NCBI GenBank assembly: GCA_017433375.1
Contig: JAFRHG010000026.1
Span: 1-47,706 of the forward strand
Reading direction: 5' to 3'
Source of the DNA: Bacillota bacterium
Lineage (GTDB): Bacteria > Bacillota > Clostridia > Peptostreptococcales > Anaerovoracaceae
Length of the DNA: 47,706 bases
This document shows positions 14,879 through 23,676 of the stretch, in pieces; within the stretch, counting starts at the first letter, position 1; each line of letters starts with the position of its first letter. The notes below the pieces were generated by a model. It made no database searches and was not told where the DNA came from. It was given only the letters and a program-made list of their open reading frames with translations. The translations under genes and the position numbers were made by a program.

Positions 14879-15592
14879 ATGGAAAAGTCGACGACTATCC
14901 TTCTTATTGAAGACGATGAAGATATCCGGGAAGGCGTCCGGATACTGCTGGACAGCGAAGGCTACAGGGTGGCGGAAGCCGCGACGGGAGCGGAAGGGCT
15001 GAGCTGCCTGAATGATCAGGTGGAGCTGATTCTTTTGGACATCATGCTGCCGGATATTTCCGGGCTGAAAGTCTGTGAGGAGATCCGGAAGACATCGGTG
15101 GTCCCCATTCTCTTTCTGACGGCCCGGGCCATGGAGTCCGACAAGCTGATCGGCCTGATGGCCGGCGGGGACGATTACCTGACCAAGCCCTTTTCCTATG
15201 CGGAGCTTCTGGGACGGGTCAAGGCGCTCCTGCGGCGCTACCGGGAATACAATGAGCACGGTGCAAAGGCAACGGAGGAGGAGAATCCCTATCTGGAACT
15301 GTCGGGTATCCGGATCCATACTTCGATCAACGAAGTGTATGTGAACGGCCGGGAGGTGTCCCTGACGGAACTGGAGTATCAGATCCTCCGCCTTCTGATG
15401 CAGCACCCGAAGAAGATCTTTTCCGCCCAGAACCTCTATGAGAGCATCTGGGATGAACCCTACTTCTATAACTGCAACGGAACGGTGGTCGTTCATATTC
15501 GGAAACTCAGGGTGAAACTGGAGACGGATCCGCGTAACCCGCAGTACATCCGTACCGTATGGGGAAAGGGGTATCGCTTTGGCACAGCGTGA
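14879..15592 (+). CDS. OmpR/PhoB-family response regulator
   Basis: A 237-aa DNA-binding response regulator. The receiver domain (about 1-120) has the acidic pair in LLIEDDED, the phospho-acceptor Asp54 in LLDIMLP, the Thr of FLTARA and the Lys of YLTKPFS. The C-terminal winged helix (about 140-237) has the SLTELEYQILRLLMQHP, VVHIRKLRVKLE and RTVWGKGYRF hallmarks. The linker holds Gly-Ala-Lys-Ala-Thr-Glu, encoded by an exact dispersed 13-mer (15263-15275). The start at 14879 follows GGAGGGG. The downstream kinase overlaps by 14 nt. The helical-phase TTAAT boxes around this gene are its likely targets. Confidence 0.93.
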   Translation: MEKSTTILLIEDDEDIREGVRILLDSEGYRVAEAATGAEGLSCLNDQVELILLDIMLPDISGLKVCEEIRKTSVVPILFLTARAMESDKLIGLMAGGDDYLTKPFSYAELLGRVKALLRRYREYNEHGAKATEEENPYLELSGIRIHTSINEVYVNGREVSLTELEYQILRLLMQHPKKIFSAQNLYESIWDEPYFYNCNGTVVVHIRKLRVKLETDPRNPQYIRTVWGKGYRFGTA

Positions 15593-16883
15593 TCTGAAAC
15601 GCAATACCATTGCCCGCCAGCATACTCTGCGGCTGCTTCTGGCGCTGGCCGCCGGGGCGCTGGTTTTTTTGCTGCTTGTCCATGCCTCCGAGTTCTGCCT
15701 GGACCAGTATCTCGACCGGTCGGGCTACTATGACACCCATGACAGGCAGTATGTACAGTCCCTGCAGGATTACGCGGACAGGGAGAAGGTCAGCGCGGAG
15801 GATGCCGATGCGCTGACGGCATGGGGAGATCAGCAGAAGAATGTTTTCTTTCAGGTCTATGCCGATGACCAGCTGGTCTTCCAGTACTACAGCCGGGACT
15901 CCCGGAGTTTCCGGGAAGCTGCGGGAATGGAGTTCCTGGAGTGGATCAAGTCCTACCCCGTGCGGTTTGCGGATGGGGAATACCAGGTCATCGTCTTCGG
16001 CGATTACTATTATCAGCCGTTCCGTTATGTCATGGTGGGAAACGTCCTGATTGCCTTTGGCGTATTTCTGCTCATCTTCCTGACGGGAATCCGGAAGCGG
16101 ACCCGGTACATCCGGAAGCTGCGGGACGAGATCGAGATCCTGGGCAGCGGCGACCTGCAGTATGAGGTTACGGTCCAGGGAAATGATGAACTGACGGATC
16201 TGGCGGAGAACCTGAACCAGATGCGGCAGGCGCTGAAGCATCATATGGATGAGGAAGCCCGGCTGACGGAGGAGCGGCAGACTCTGGTGAGCCGGCTGTC
16301 CCACGATATCCGGACACCGCTTACTTCCATGAATCTTTTCGCGGATCTTATCCGGCGGGGAGATTACGCGGATGAGGCGCAGCGGGACCACTACCTTGAC
16401 CGCATTCAGGAAAACACGGCCAATCTGACCAAACTGGCGGAGGAACTGTTCCAGGTGACGAGAAGCCGGACACAGGGAAGCGCCGGAGTACCGAAGGAAA
16501 CCGTATATGTGGCCGCGGTTCTGGCTGACGCGGCGGAGGCCCTGCGTCTCAGCGGTTTTACCGTGGAAGAACAGTACGACGGGGCAGACGGAACGGTAAC
16601 GATCCACTGTCCGTCCTTTTCCCGGGTGCTGGACAATCTCACCTCCAACATCCTTCGTTACGCGGATCCCATGCAGCCGGTCCGGATTTCCTGCGAGGTC
16701 CGGGGAGGCGAGACAGTCATTTCCCTGGCCAACGGTGTCTCCCCGTCGGAGGACGCGGAAGTCAGCGGCAGCGGAATCGGCCTGCAGAATGTCCGGTCCC
16801 TGGTTCAGCAGGCGAAGGGGACCGTCCGCATCGATCAGGATCCGGAGAACTTCCGGATCAGTCTCATTTTTCCACTCTCTTAA
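15579..16883 (+). CDS. Sensor histidine kinase
   Basis: Partner of the upstream regulator (14-nt overlap). The 434-aa protein has TM helix 1 (about 17-36), an extracytoplasmic sensor region of about 115 residues without recognised motif, TM helix 2 (about 151-170), a HAMP segment, and the dimerisation/phosphoacceptor domain with His242 in LSHDIRTPLTS. The ATPase domain shows the N-box (DNLTSNILRY) and G-box (GSGIGLQNV). The signal is unknown. The neighbouring permeases, Na+/H+ antiporter and MATE pump suggest an amino acid, ion or toxic-compound cue. Confidence 0.92.
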   Translation: MAQRDLKRNTIARQHTLRLLLALAAGALVFLLLVHASEFCLDQYLDRSGYYDTHDRQYVQSLQDYADREKVSAEDADALTAWGDQQKNVFFQVYADDQLVFQYYSRDSRSFREAAGMEFLEWIKSYPVRFADGEYQVIVFGDYYYQPFRYVMVGNVLIAFGVFLLIFLTGIRKRTRYIRKLRDEIEILGSGDLQYEVTVQGNDELTDLAENLNQMRQALKHHMDEEARLTEERQTLVSRLSHDIRTPLTSMNLFADLIRRGDYADEAQRDHYLDRIQENTANLTKLAEELFQVTRSRTQGSAGVPKETVYVAAVLADAAEALRLSGFTVEEQYDGADGTVTIHCPSFSRVLDNLTSNILRYADPMQPVRISCEVRGGETVISLANGVSPSEDAEVSGSGIGLQNVRSLVQQAKGTVRIDQDPENFRISLIFPLS

Positions 16884-16906
16884 TATTTCTTAATAATATC
16901 ATTAAG
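16879..16906 (+). promoter_or_regulatory. Direct-repeat operator upstream of APC permease 2
   Basis: CTTAAT (16879), CTTAAT (16889) and ATTAAG (16901) are spaced one helical turn apart. A -10-like CATAAT is at 16931. The first box overlaps the stop codon of the kinase gene. Confidence 0.6.
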
Positions 16907-16979
16907 GTTTTGTTTAGATTTGTAAACTACCATAATGGTGAATTTTTATGTACTCATTATTATCGGGAGGTGAACAATT

Positions 16980-18581
16980 ATGGAAGGGAATCAACATGCT
17001 TCTCAGGATCAGGACCTGAAGCGGGGCATAGCTGAATGGCAGGTCGCCTTTATCGGGCTTGGCGGCGTCATCGGATCCTGCTACTTCCTGGGCGTGGGCT
17101 GGGACATCGAGGTTATGGGCCCCGGTGTGTTCTGGGCGTTCCTGCTCGTAGGCGTCATCGTTTTCGGACTGATGATCTCCTACGCGGAACTGCTGGTCAA
17201 CCTGCCCCGTTCCGGATCATTTATCGCCTACACCAATGAATTCCTCGGGCCAACGGTCTCCACGGGATTCGGCTGGGCGTTCTGGTTCAACTGGGTATGC
17301 TATGTACCGTCCGAAGCCATCGCGGTATCGGCGGCACTGCAGGCCATTACCGGCATTACCAGCACGGTAGCCTACATCGCCTTCGCGGTAGGCACCATGA
17401 TGGCGCTGACACTGATCAACTGCTTCGCGGTGGATATCTTCGCGAAGATCGAGTCGGGTCTGGCCATCACGAAAGTTATCATCATCATCGTATTTATCCT
17501 GCTGGGCCTGGGAATCTGGGTCGGCTTCTGGGGCAGCCCCACGGGCGAGCTGACGGCGTACAACATCACCGAAGGATTCAAGGGTGTTGGCGTCAACTTC
17601 AAGCCCGATGTCAGCCTGTTTGACAACTGGTTCCCACACGGCATCCTGATCATCTCGGTCATGATGGTCGTCGTACTGGTCACCATGCAGGGCACGGAGA
17701 TCGTCGGTCTGGCGGCGGCGGAGTCAAAGAATCCGGAAGTCGCGGTACCGAAAGCCTGCCGGAGCGTCGTCTACCGTATCGTCGCTCTGTACCTGGCACC
17801 GATCCTTCTGGTCATCCTGGTATATCCTACGGCGCTGGCGGACGATGCCACACCGGTATTCGCGGAGGTAGCGAGAGACTATGGTCTGACGCCATTCTTC
17901 TACATCTTCTGCGCGGTGGTTATGGTCGCGGCGTTCTCCTGTGGTAACACGGGATTCTATGGAACGGTCCGTGCCATGTACGGTCTGTCCACCGAGGGCC
18001 TGGCACCCAAGTTCCTGAGCAAACTGTCCAAGAACCAGGCGCCGAGAAACGCGGTATTCTTCACTATGGCCTTCATGTGGGTCGTGCTGATCACCGGCCT
18101 CATCGCCAATGTTACCGGCGCGCTGAATGACCTGTACGGCTCCCTGCTGTCCATGTCCGGCTTCACCGGCACGCTGGCCTGGGTAGGGATCATCGCCTCC
18201 CAGAAGAGGATGCGTGTAAGACTGAAGAAAAACGGATACGATCCGGAGAAATGCCTGAAGGCACGGGTTAAGAAGGGAATCGCCTGGGTGCCCTGGTTTG
18301 CCATGATCGCCCAGATCATCTGCCTGATCCTGCTGGCCTTCTCCAATGTGGTGGAACGCTCCTACATCGCCAAGATGGAAGCCCAGGGTCTGGAATCCGA
18401 TGTCGCGGTGGGTGACTGCGGCGGCGGCCCGGTCATCTTTGCCGTTGCCACATCGGCAGTCGTGATCCCGATGATCGTTTACTGGATCATGAACAAGATG
18501 GGTAAGGTCGGCCATGTTGTCACTTTGCACGGCGATGAGAAGACCTTCGAAGAGACCTTCCCGCCCATCAATAAGCAGTGA
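16980..18581 (+). CDS. AAT-type amino acid permease (APC superfamily)
   Basis: A 533-aa polytopic protein of the amino acid transporter (AAT) group. The first helix carries GLGGVIGSCYFLGVG and a downstream ELLVNLPRSGSFIAYTNEFLGP motif. The mid-protein QGTEIVGLAAAESKNPEVAVPKA segment is diagnostic of LysP/GabP/AroP-type permeases. About 12 helices. The substrate cannot be inferred. The C-terminal tail is longer than usual and includes a further membrane segment. Start preceded by GGGAGGTG. Flanked upstream by the shared operator and downstream by a strong terminator. Confidence 0.88.
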   Translation: MEGNQHASQDQDLKRGIAEWQVAFIGLGGVIGSCYFLGVGWDIEVMGPGVFWAFLLVGVIVFGLMISYAELLVNLPRSGSFIAYTNEFLGPTVSTGFGWAFWFNWVCYVPSEAIAVSAALQAITGITSTVAYIAFAVGTMMALTLINCFAVDIFAKIESGLAITKVIIIIVFILLGLGIWVGFWGSPTGELTAYNITEGFKGVGVNFKPDVSLFDNWFPHGILIISVMMVVVLVTMQGTEIVGLAAAESKNPEVAVPKACRSVVYRIVALYLAPILLVILVYPTALADDATPVFAEVARDYGLTPFFYIFCAVVMVAAFSCGNTGFYGTVRAMYGLSTEGLAPKFLSKLSKNQAPRNAVFFTMAFMWVVLITGLIANVTGALNDLYGSLLSMSGFTGTLAWVGIIASQKRMRVRLKKNGYDPEKCLKARVKKGIAWVPWFAMIAQIICLILLAFSNVVERSYIAKMEAQGLESDVAVGDCGGGPVIFAVATSAVVIPMIVYWIMNKMGKVGHVVTLHGDEKTFEETFPPINKQ

Positions 18582-18587
18582 CGGGCA

Positions 18588-18634
18588 TCCGGAAGCGAAA
18601 ACACCGGAAGCAGAAACACCGGAAGCAGAAAACA
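18588..18634 (+). repeat. Short tandem repeat after APC permease 2
   Basis: About three copies of a 15-bp unit (CCGGAAGC(A/G)GAAA(A)ACA) follow the stop codon directly. It is noncoding and probably arose by slippage. Confidence 0.7.
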
Positions 18635-18638
18635 GAAA

Positions 18639-18674
18639 AAACGAAAAACACCTCCGAGGAGGTGTTTTTCGTTG
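18639..18674 (+). terminator. Strong bidirectional terminator
   Basis: A near-perfect palindrome centred on CCTCC/GGAGG, with A-rich and T-rich outer arms (ACGAAAAACACCTCC and its complement), 18640-18673. It could stop transcription in both directions. Confidence 0.9.
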
Positions 18675-18808
18675 TCTGAAAACATTATTCATTCAGCAAT
18701 TCTCTGTGGACGAAGAGAAGCCTCAGAATAACTATTAGGATGATGAAGCCATGCACCTCATCGCAAACCAGTATGATTCCGGATTCTTAAAATCCAGGGG
18801 ATAATATT

Positions 18809-18856
18809 ATTAAAAAATCTTAATACCGGGCAAACTGAATCTTAATAAATCTTCCG
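18809..18856 (+). promoter_or_regulatory. Direct-repeat operator upstream of the MATE gene
   Basis: ATTAAA (18809), CTTAAT (18819) and CTTAAT (18841) lie on one helical-phase register (10 and 22 bp), with a weaker box at 18851. The TATAAT at 18879 is 22 bp beyond the last, as at the other sites. An 11-bp copy of the dispersed motif (18858-18868) sits between operator and -10. Confidence 0.55.
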
Positions 18857-18878
18857 GGTTGCCTTTGCACGGAGGCGG

Positions 18879-18884
18879 TATAAT
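18879..18884 (+). promoter_or_regulatory. -10 element of the MATE gene, predicted leaderless
   Basis: A perfect TATAAT ends 8 nt before the ATG at 18893, so the transcript would begin at about the start codon. The only -35-like word, TTGCCT, is at 14 bp, too close. Activator dependence is therefore likely. Confidence 0.5.
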
Positions 18885-18892
18885 GGAATGCG

Positions 18893-20230
18893 ATGAATAG
18901 CGAGATGTTTATTGCCCTGCCGGCGAAAAAACTGTTTGTCCAATGCGTGGTCCCCGCGGTGATTACCGCGGTATTCGGCGCGCTCTATTCCGTCATCGAC
19001 GGCATCTTTGTCGGCCGGTTTCTGGGGGAAAACGCCCTCGCCGCGGTCAACCTGATCATGCCCGTCATCATGATCGTGGAAGCGATCTCCAACATGATTG
19101 CCACGGGCGCGTCCGTCAACATTTCCCTGCTCCTCGGCCGGCAGGAGAGGGAAGCGGCCTCCCGGGTGTTTTCCTTTTCCGTGAAGTTCATCCTGGTCTT
19201 TTCCTGCGTGGTCAGCGTGCTCGGGTTTTTCTTTGCCGAGCCTTTCATCCGGCTGATCGCCCCGGGCGCCAACGGGGAGGCGATCCGCCTCAGCGCGGAG
19301 TACCTGAAGGTTTTCGCCATGTTCGGCCCCCTGGTCCCGGTGTACTTCGCCATGGACAACTTCCTGCGTGTCTGCGGGAAGCCGCGGCTCAGCATGATCA
19401 TCAATATTTCGACCCAGGTCATCAACGTGGGGCTGAATTTCGTGCTGATCGTGCTGCTGCACCAGGGTGTCCGGGCCGCCGCGGCGGCCAGCTGCATTTC
19501 CATCGTGCTCGGCTCGGTCGTGACCCTGCTTCTGTTCACGGGAAAGCGGATGGATGTCTTCTACGTCAGGGGCGGGGTCCCCTGGCCGCAGTTTTTCCGG
19601 ATCATCGCCAACGGGTCGAGCGAGTTCTTTACCAGCATCGCCACATCGGTCATGAGCGTGATCATGAACCTCTTCCTTCTTCACTACGGCGGAACGACAG
19701 CGGTGGCAGCCTTCTCCATCGTCATGTACGTGGACAGCGTGATCGGCATGATCACCTTCGAGATCAGCGATTCCCTGCAGCCGGCCATCAGTTACTGCTA
19801 CGGCGCAAAGGCAACGGAGCGGCTGAAGGAACTATTCCGGATCATCCTGACGGTTACCGCCGTCCTGTCCGCGGGAGTATTCCTGCTGATGTTTCTGGCC
19901 GGCCCGCACCTGGCCGCCCTCTTCGTCAAGCCGGGGGACACGGCATTGCTGGAGATGAGCGTGACCGCGGTGAAGATCTTTGCCTTCTCCTATCTGGTCG
20001 GATGGATCGACATGTGCGTATCCTCCCTGTTCACGGCCCTCGACCGGCCGGGCAGATCCCTTCTGGCTGCCGTCTTCGGAACCCTCGTGTTCCCGGTTGC
20101 CTTCCTCTTCATCCTTACCGCCCTCTGGGGCCTGAACGGCGTCTGGCTGATGGCCGCCGTATCCGGCGCGGCCAGCGCGGCGCTGACGCTGATTCTGGCC
20201 CGGCCGCTTCGGAAGGATCTGAATATCTGA
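18893..20230 (+). CDS. MATE-family multidrug/cation efflux protein
   Basis: A 445-aa membrane protein with 12 predicted helices in two related halves, typical of Na+- or H+-driven MATE exporters of the MepA-like group. Characteristic pieces are VFGALYSVIDGIFVGRFLG near the N-terminus, the mid-protein VYFAMDNFLRVCGKPRLSM, and LQPAISYCYGAKA in the second half. An exact dispersed 13-mer (19805-19817) encodes the GAKAT of that motif. No ribosome binding site precedes either ATG (18893 or 18905), which fits leaderless translation. Upstream boxes suggest control by the adjacent two-component system. Confidence 0.87.
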   Translation: MNSEMFIALPAKKLFVQCVVPAVITAVFGALYSVIDGIFVGRFLGENALAAVNLIMPVIMIVEAISNMIATGASVNISLLLGRQEREAASRVFSFSVKFILVFSCVVSVLGFFFAEPFIRLIAPGANGEAIRLSAEYLKVFAMFGPLVPVYFAMDNFLRVCGKPRLSMIINISTQVINVGLNFVLIVLLHQGVRAAAAASCISIVLGSVVTLLLFTGKRMDVFYVRGGVPWPQFFRIIANGSSEFFTSIATSVMSVIMNLFLLHYGGTTAVAAFSIVMYVDSVIGMITFEISDSLQPAISYCYGAKATERLKELFRIILTVTAVLSAGVFLLMFLAGPHLAALFVKPGDTALLEMSVTAVKIFAFSYLVGWIDMCVSSLFTALDRPGRSLLAAVFGTLVFPVAFLFILTALWGLNGVWLMAAVSGAASAALTLILARPLRKDLNI

Positions 20231-20280
20231 CGCGGCGTTCGGTCACCGGTCCAGATAGTCAGGGGACCGGAATCTCTCTG

Positions 20281-20309
20281 TTGTGGTAAAGGCAGGCAGC
20301 GGTTACAAT
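20281..20309 (+). promoter_or_regulatory. Promoter of the amidohydrolase operon
   Basis: TTGTGG (20281-20286), 17 bp, TACAAT (20304-20309). Start predicted near 20316, leader about 36 nt. Confidence 0.55.
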
Positions 20310-20351
20310 AGGGGAGAAAGGAGGGCGCGGCAGAGGCGCAGGTCGTATCCG

Positions 20352-22034
20352 ATGAAGCGTATCTTTATCAACGGGCATATCTTCACTTCCACTCAGGAGC
20401 AGTACGGCGCGGACGCCGGGCAAAGGCAACCCTTCGCTGATTCCATGCTGGCGGAGGACGGCGTGATCACCTGGATCGGTCGGAAAGACAGCGGGCAGAT
20501 GCCTCCCGCTGAAGGCGCGGAGGTCATCGATCTGCAGGGCAGGACGGTGATCCCCGGTTTTGTCGACGCCCATATGCATCCGGTGATGATGGCGGAGTAC
20601 AGCAGGCAGATCGCCTGCCTGCCGCCGGAGATCTGTTCCATCGAGGATCTGGTCGGAGCCATCGCGAGATGGGACGAGCAGACGCGGGCCGCCGCGGAGG
20701 GAAGCCGCGGATCCGGCCGCGGGGGACGGCAGGAGTCCTGGATCCGGGGCTGGGGATACGACGAAGGCAAGTTCGCCGAGAAGCGCAGCCCGAACCGGTA
20801 CGATCTGGACCGGGGATGCGCCGACCGGCCGGTCTTTCTCGTGCGCAGCTGCGAGCACGTCCGCTGCGTCAACTCCAAAGCGCTGGAGATCGCCGGCATC
20901 ACCCGGGATACGCCGGATCCCCCCGGCGGATCCATCGACCGGGATGAGAGGGGAGAGCCGACAGGAATCCTGCGGGAAAGCGCCCGGGACCTGATCCTTC
21001 CCCATATGCCGAAGGAGACGGAAGAGGATATGGCCGACGCCCTGGTCGAGTTGGGCCGAAAGCTTCTGGCGAAGGGCATCGTCGCCATCGGGGACATGGG
21101 CAATCTGCGCCCCGACACAAACTACGCCCTCCTTGAGCGGGCGGCGGAGAAGGGGTTCCTTCAGCGGGTGGCCATGTATGATATGTGGGATTACCTTCAG
21201 GATGATCCCGGCTACCGGATCACGCCGGAGCAGGCTGACCGCCGCGCCCGGCGCCGCATCGGTGGGATCAAGCTGATCGGCGACGGCAGCATCAGCGGCC
21301 GGACCGCCTGGCTGAGTGAGCCCTACCGGGGCAGCGAGGACTCTGGTATGCCGGTCTATTCCGATGAGAGCCTGGAGAAGGCCATCGCCTTCGCCAGAGA
21401 GAACAGATGCCAGATCGCCGTCCACGCCATGGGCGGTCGGGCCATCGACCGCATCCTGGACCGGATCGTCAGGGAGGAAGACTGGTTACCGGGGAAAACG
21501 GATAGCTTCCTCCGCCTGGAACATCTGACGGAACCGTCGGACCGCGCCATGGAGATCGCCGCGGAGAGGGGGATTGCCTTTGTAAGCCAGCCCATCTTCG
21601 CCTACTGCGAGATCGAGACCTACCTGGCCAATCTGGGGGAGGAGCGGCTGAAGGAGCTCTATCCTTACCGGACGGAGCTGGAAGCAGGCATACGCCTTGC
21701 TTTTTCATCGGACGCCCCCGCCACGTCCTGGGCGGTTCCCTACGACCCCTTCACGAACCTGAAGGCGGCGGTGACGAGACGGGCCTACGACGGGACGGAC
21801 ACCGGCCAAAAAGAGCGGATCGATATCCAGACGGCGGTCATGCTCTACACGAAAAACGCGGCGGAGGTCTGCGGCTTCGACGGCCTGGGCCAGCTGCGGG
21901 AAGGATGGGCGGCGGACTTCGCCGTGCTCAGCGATGACATCTTTGCTATTCCGCCGGAGGAGATCGATCGGGCTGTGGTCGAGGAGACCTGGATCGGCGG
22001 AGAGCGGGTTTACAAAACAGGAGGAGAAGTATGA
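20352..22034 (+). CDS. YtcJ-like metal-dependent amidohydrolase
   Basis: A 560-aa amidohydrolase of the family-3 (YtcJ/ExoenzymeS-synthesis-like) group that hydrolyses an amide or related bond with a metal-loaded TIM barrel. Metal motif GFVDAHMHP occurs near residue 75, further ligands in the AVHAMGGRAID and RLEHLT segments, and the late Asp in FSSDAPATSW. Substrate unknown. The start at 20352 is taken because the family sequence begins there; the AAAGGAGG upstream is about 27 nt away, so initiation is imperfectly explained. It overlaps the downstream PatB-like gene by 4 nt (ATGA). A core motif copy (20420-20430) encodes Gln-Arg-Gln. Confidence 0.82.
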   Translation: MKRIFINGHIFTSTQEQYGADAGQRQPFADSMLAEDGVITWIGRKDSGQMPPAEGAEVIDLQGRTVIPGFVDAHMHPVMMAEYSRQIACLPPEICSIEDLVGAIARWDEQTRAAAEGSRGSGRGGRQESWIRGWGYDEGKFAEKRSPNRYDLDRGCADRPVFLVRSCEHVRCVNSKALEIAGITRDTPDPPGGSIDRDERGEPTGILRESARDLILPHMPKETEEDMADALVELGRKLLAKGIVAIGDMGNLRPDTNYALLERAAEKGFLQRVAMYDMWDYLQDDPGYRITPEQADRRARRRIGGIKLIGDGSISGRTAWLSEPYRGSEDSGMPVYSDESLEKAIAFARENRCQIAVHAMGGRAIDRILDRIVREEDWLPGKTDSFLRLEHLTEPSDRAMEIAAERGIAFVSQPIFAYCEIETYLANLGEERLKELYPYRTELEAGIRLAFSSDAPATSWAVPYDPFTNLKAAVTRRAYDGTDTGQKERIDIQTAVMLYTKNAAEVCGFDGLGQLREGWAADFAVLSDDIFAIPPEEIDRAVVEETWIGGERVYKTGGEV

Positions 22035-23245
22035 AATACGATTTCACCAGCATTCTGGACCGAAGGGGAATGGACGCCATCGCGGTGGCGCCGGAGGAGG
22101 ATCCCTACGGCATCGCGCCCAAGGGGAAAACAAGAGAAGGCTTCGACCTGATCCCCATGTGGGTGGCAGACATGAACTTCCCCACGGCGCCGGCGATCAC
22201 CGAGGCCATCATCCGGCGGGCGGAGCATCCGGCCTTCGGCTACTTCGCGCCCAGGCAGGAGTACTACGACAGCATCATCCGCTGGCATAAGGTCCGCAAC
22301 GGCGTGGAGGGCCTGGAGAAACGCCACATCGGCTACCAGAACGGGGTGCTGGGCGGCGTCCTCAGCGCCCTGGCCGTGCTCTGCAGCCCGGGAGACAACG
22401 TGCTGGTGCACGCGCCGACCTACGTGGGTTTTCTGGATGAGGTGGGGACGGTGGGCTACCACCTGATCGGCAGCGACCTGAAAAAAGACGATGAGGGAAT
22501 CTGGCGGATGGACTATGAGGATATGGAAGAGAAGATCCGCCGGTACCGCATCCACACGATGATTTTCTGTTCGCCCCACAATCCCACGGGCCGGGTCTGG
22601 ACCATGGAGGAACTGGAAAAGGCCTTCGAGATCTTCCGGCGCAACGATGTCTACGTGATCTCCGATGAGATCTGGTCGGACCTGACGCTGGAAGGCTACC
22701 GGCACATCCCCCTGCAGTCGGTATCCGAGGATGCCCGAAGGCGGACCGTTGCCTTTTACGCTCCGTCCAAGACCTTCAACCTGGCGGGGCTGGTGGGCAG
22801 CTACCACATCATCTACAACGACTATCTGCGGGCCCGGATCAGGCGCCAGTCTTCCCTGAGCGTGTACAACGCCATGAACGTGCTGTCCCAGCACGCGCTG
22901 ATCGGCGCCTACCGGCCGGAGAGCGAAGAGTGGGTGGATGAGCTGCGGAGCGTGCTGACGAAGAACGTGACCTTCGCCTGCGATTTCATTCAGGAGCATT
23001 TCCCCGGGGTGGAGGTTTCCCGTCCCCAGGGGACCTATATGCTGCTGCTGGACTGCGGGCAGTGGCTGGCGGACCACGGAAAAACCCTGGACGAACTGCT
23101 GCTGGCCGGCGTCGAAGTCGGCATCCTGTGGCAGGACGGCCGCCAGTTCAACCGTCCGGATTCGATCCGGCTGAACCTGGCATTGCCTTTCTCCCGGGTG
23201 GAGGAAGCTTTCCGGCGGATGAAGGAGTATGTGTTCCGCGGATGA
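22031..23245 (+). CDS. patB: PatB/MalY-type PLP-dependent C-S lyase (aminotransferase fold)
   Basis: A 404-aa class I/II aminotransferase-fold enzyme most like PatB/MalY, which cleave the C-S bond of cystathionine or other cysteine S-conjugates to thiol, pyruvate and ammonia. Hallmarks: an N-terminal MWVADMNFPTAPAI segment, the cofactor-contact SPHNPTGRVW, SDEIWSDL, and the PLP-lysine in APSKTFNLAGL. The start follows GGAGGAGAAGT and overlaps the amidohydrolase stop. Context with a DsrE-like protein and an EamA transporter supports sulfur amino acid or S-conjugate handling, but an aminotransferase role is not excluded. Confidence 0.82.
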   Translation: MKYDFTSILDRRGMDAIAVAPEEDPYGIAPKGKTREGFDLIPMWVADMNFPTAPAITEAIIRRAEHPAFGYFAPRQEYYDSIIRWHKVRNGVEGLEKRHIGYQNGVLGGVLSALAVLCSPGDNVLVHAPTYVGFLDEVGTVGYHLIGSDLKKDDEGIWRMDYEDMEEKIRRYRIHTMIFCSPHNPTGRVWTMEELEKAFEIFRRNDVYVISDEIWSDLTLEGYRHIPLQSVSEDARRRTVAFYAPSKTFNLAGLVGSYHIIYNDYLRARIRRQSSLSVYNAMNVLSQHALIGAYRPESEEWVDELRSVLTKNVTFACDFIQEHFPGVEVSRPQGTYMLLLDCGQWLADHGKTLDELLLAGVEVGILWQDGRQFNRPDSIRLNLALPFSRVEEAFRRMKEYVFRG

Positions 23246-23301
23246 AGGGAAGTCCGCGGATGAAACCGGGGTCTGGGGTCAACAGCAAAGGAGGAAGAAA
23301 G

Positions 23302-23667
23302 ATGGCTTTTCAGAACATTGAGGAAGTGGGCGAGCGGCATCTGCATATTATCTGGACCAGTGCCGATCCGGTGACGGCGGAGAACATGGTCATGATGTAC
23401 GCGAAAAATTCTATGCTCAACGGCTGGTGGGACCGCGTCACCGTAGTGGTGTGGGGCGCGTCCCAGAAGCTGATCTTTGAGAATGAGGCGGTGCGTACGG
23501 AGATGGAATTCGCCCGGGATGCCGGGGTGGAGTTTTCCGCCTGCAGCAGCTGCGCGGTCAATCTTCAGCTGATCGAAGCCCTGGAGAAAGAGGGCGTCGA
23601 GGTGATCCGCTGGGGCGAGAAACTGTCCCGGCTCATGCAGGGCGGCAGGGCCGTACTGACATTCTGA
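23302..23667 (+). CDS. DsrE/DsrF-like small protein
   Basis: A 121-aa cytosolic protein with the DsrE-like alpha/beta fold pattern (VVVWGASQKLIFENEAVR, a central helix, then EVIRWGEKL). DsrE-like proteins often carry sulfur on a cysteine. Here two cysteines occur in ACSSCAVNL (about residue 76). The start at 23302 follows AAAGGAGGA. It lies 56 nt after patB and 9 nt before the transporter gene, so it is probably part of the same operon. Confidence 0.75.
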   Translation: MAFQNIEEVGERHLHIIWTSADPVTAENMVMMYAKNSMLNGWWDRVTVVVWGASQKLIFENEAVRTEMEFARDAGVEFSACSSCAVNLQLIEALEKEGVEVIRWGEKLSRLMQGGRAVLTF

Positions 23668-23676
23668 GGGGGGTTT

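Noticed and set aside
18588-18634. CRISPR-like array
   Set aside because: Three 15-bp tandem units without spacers are a simple repeat. No CRISPR array or cas gene was seen in the window.
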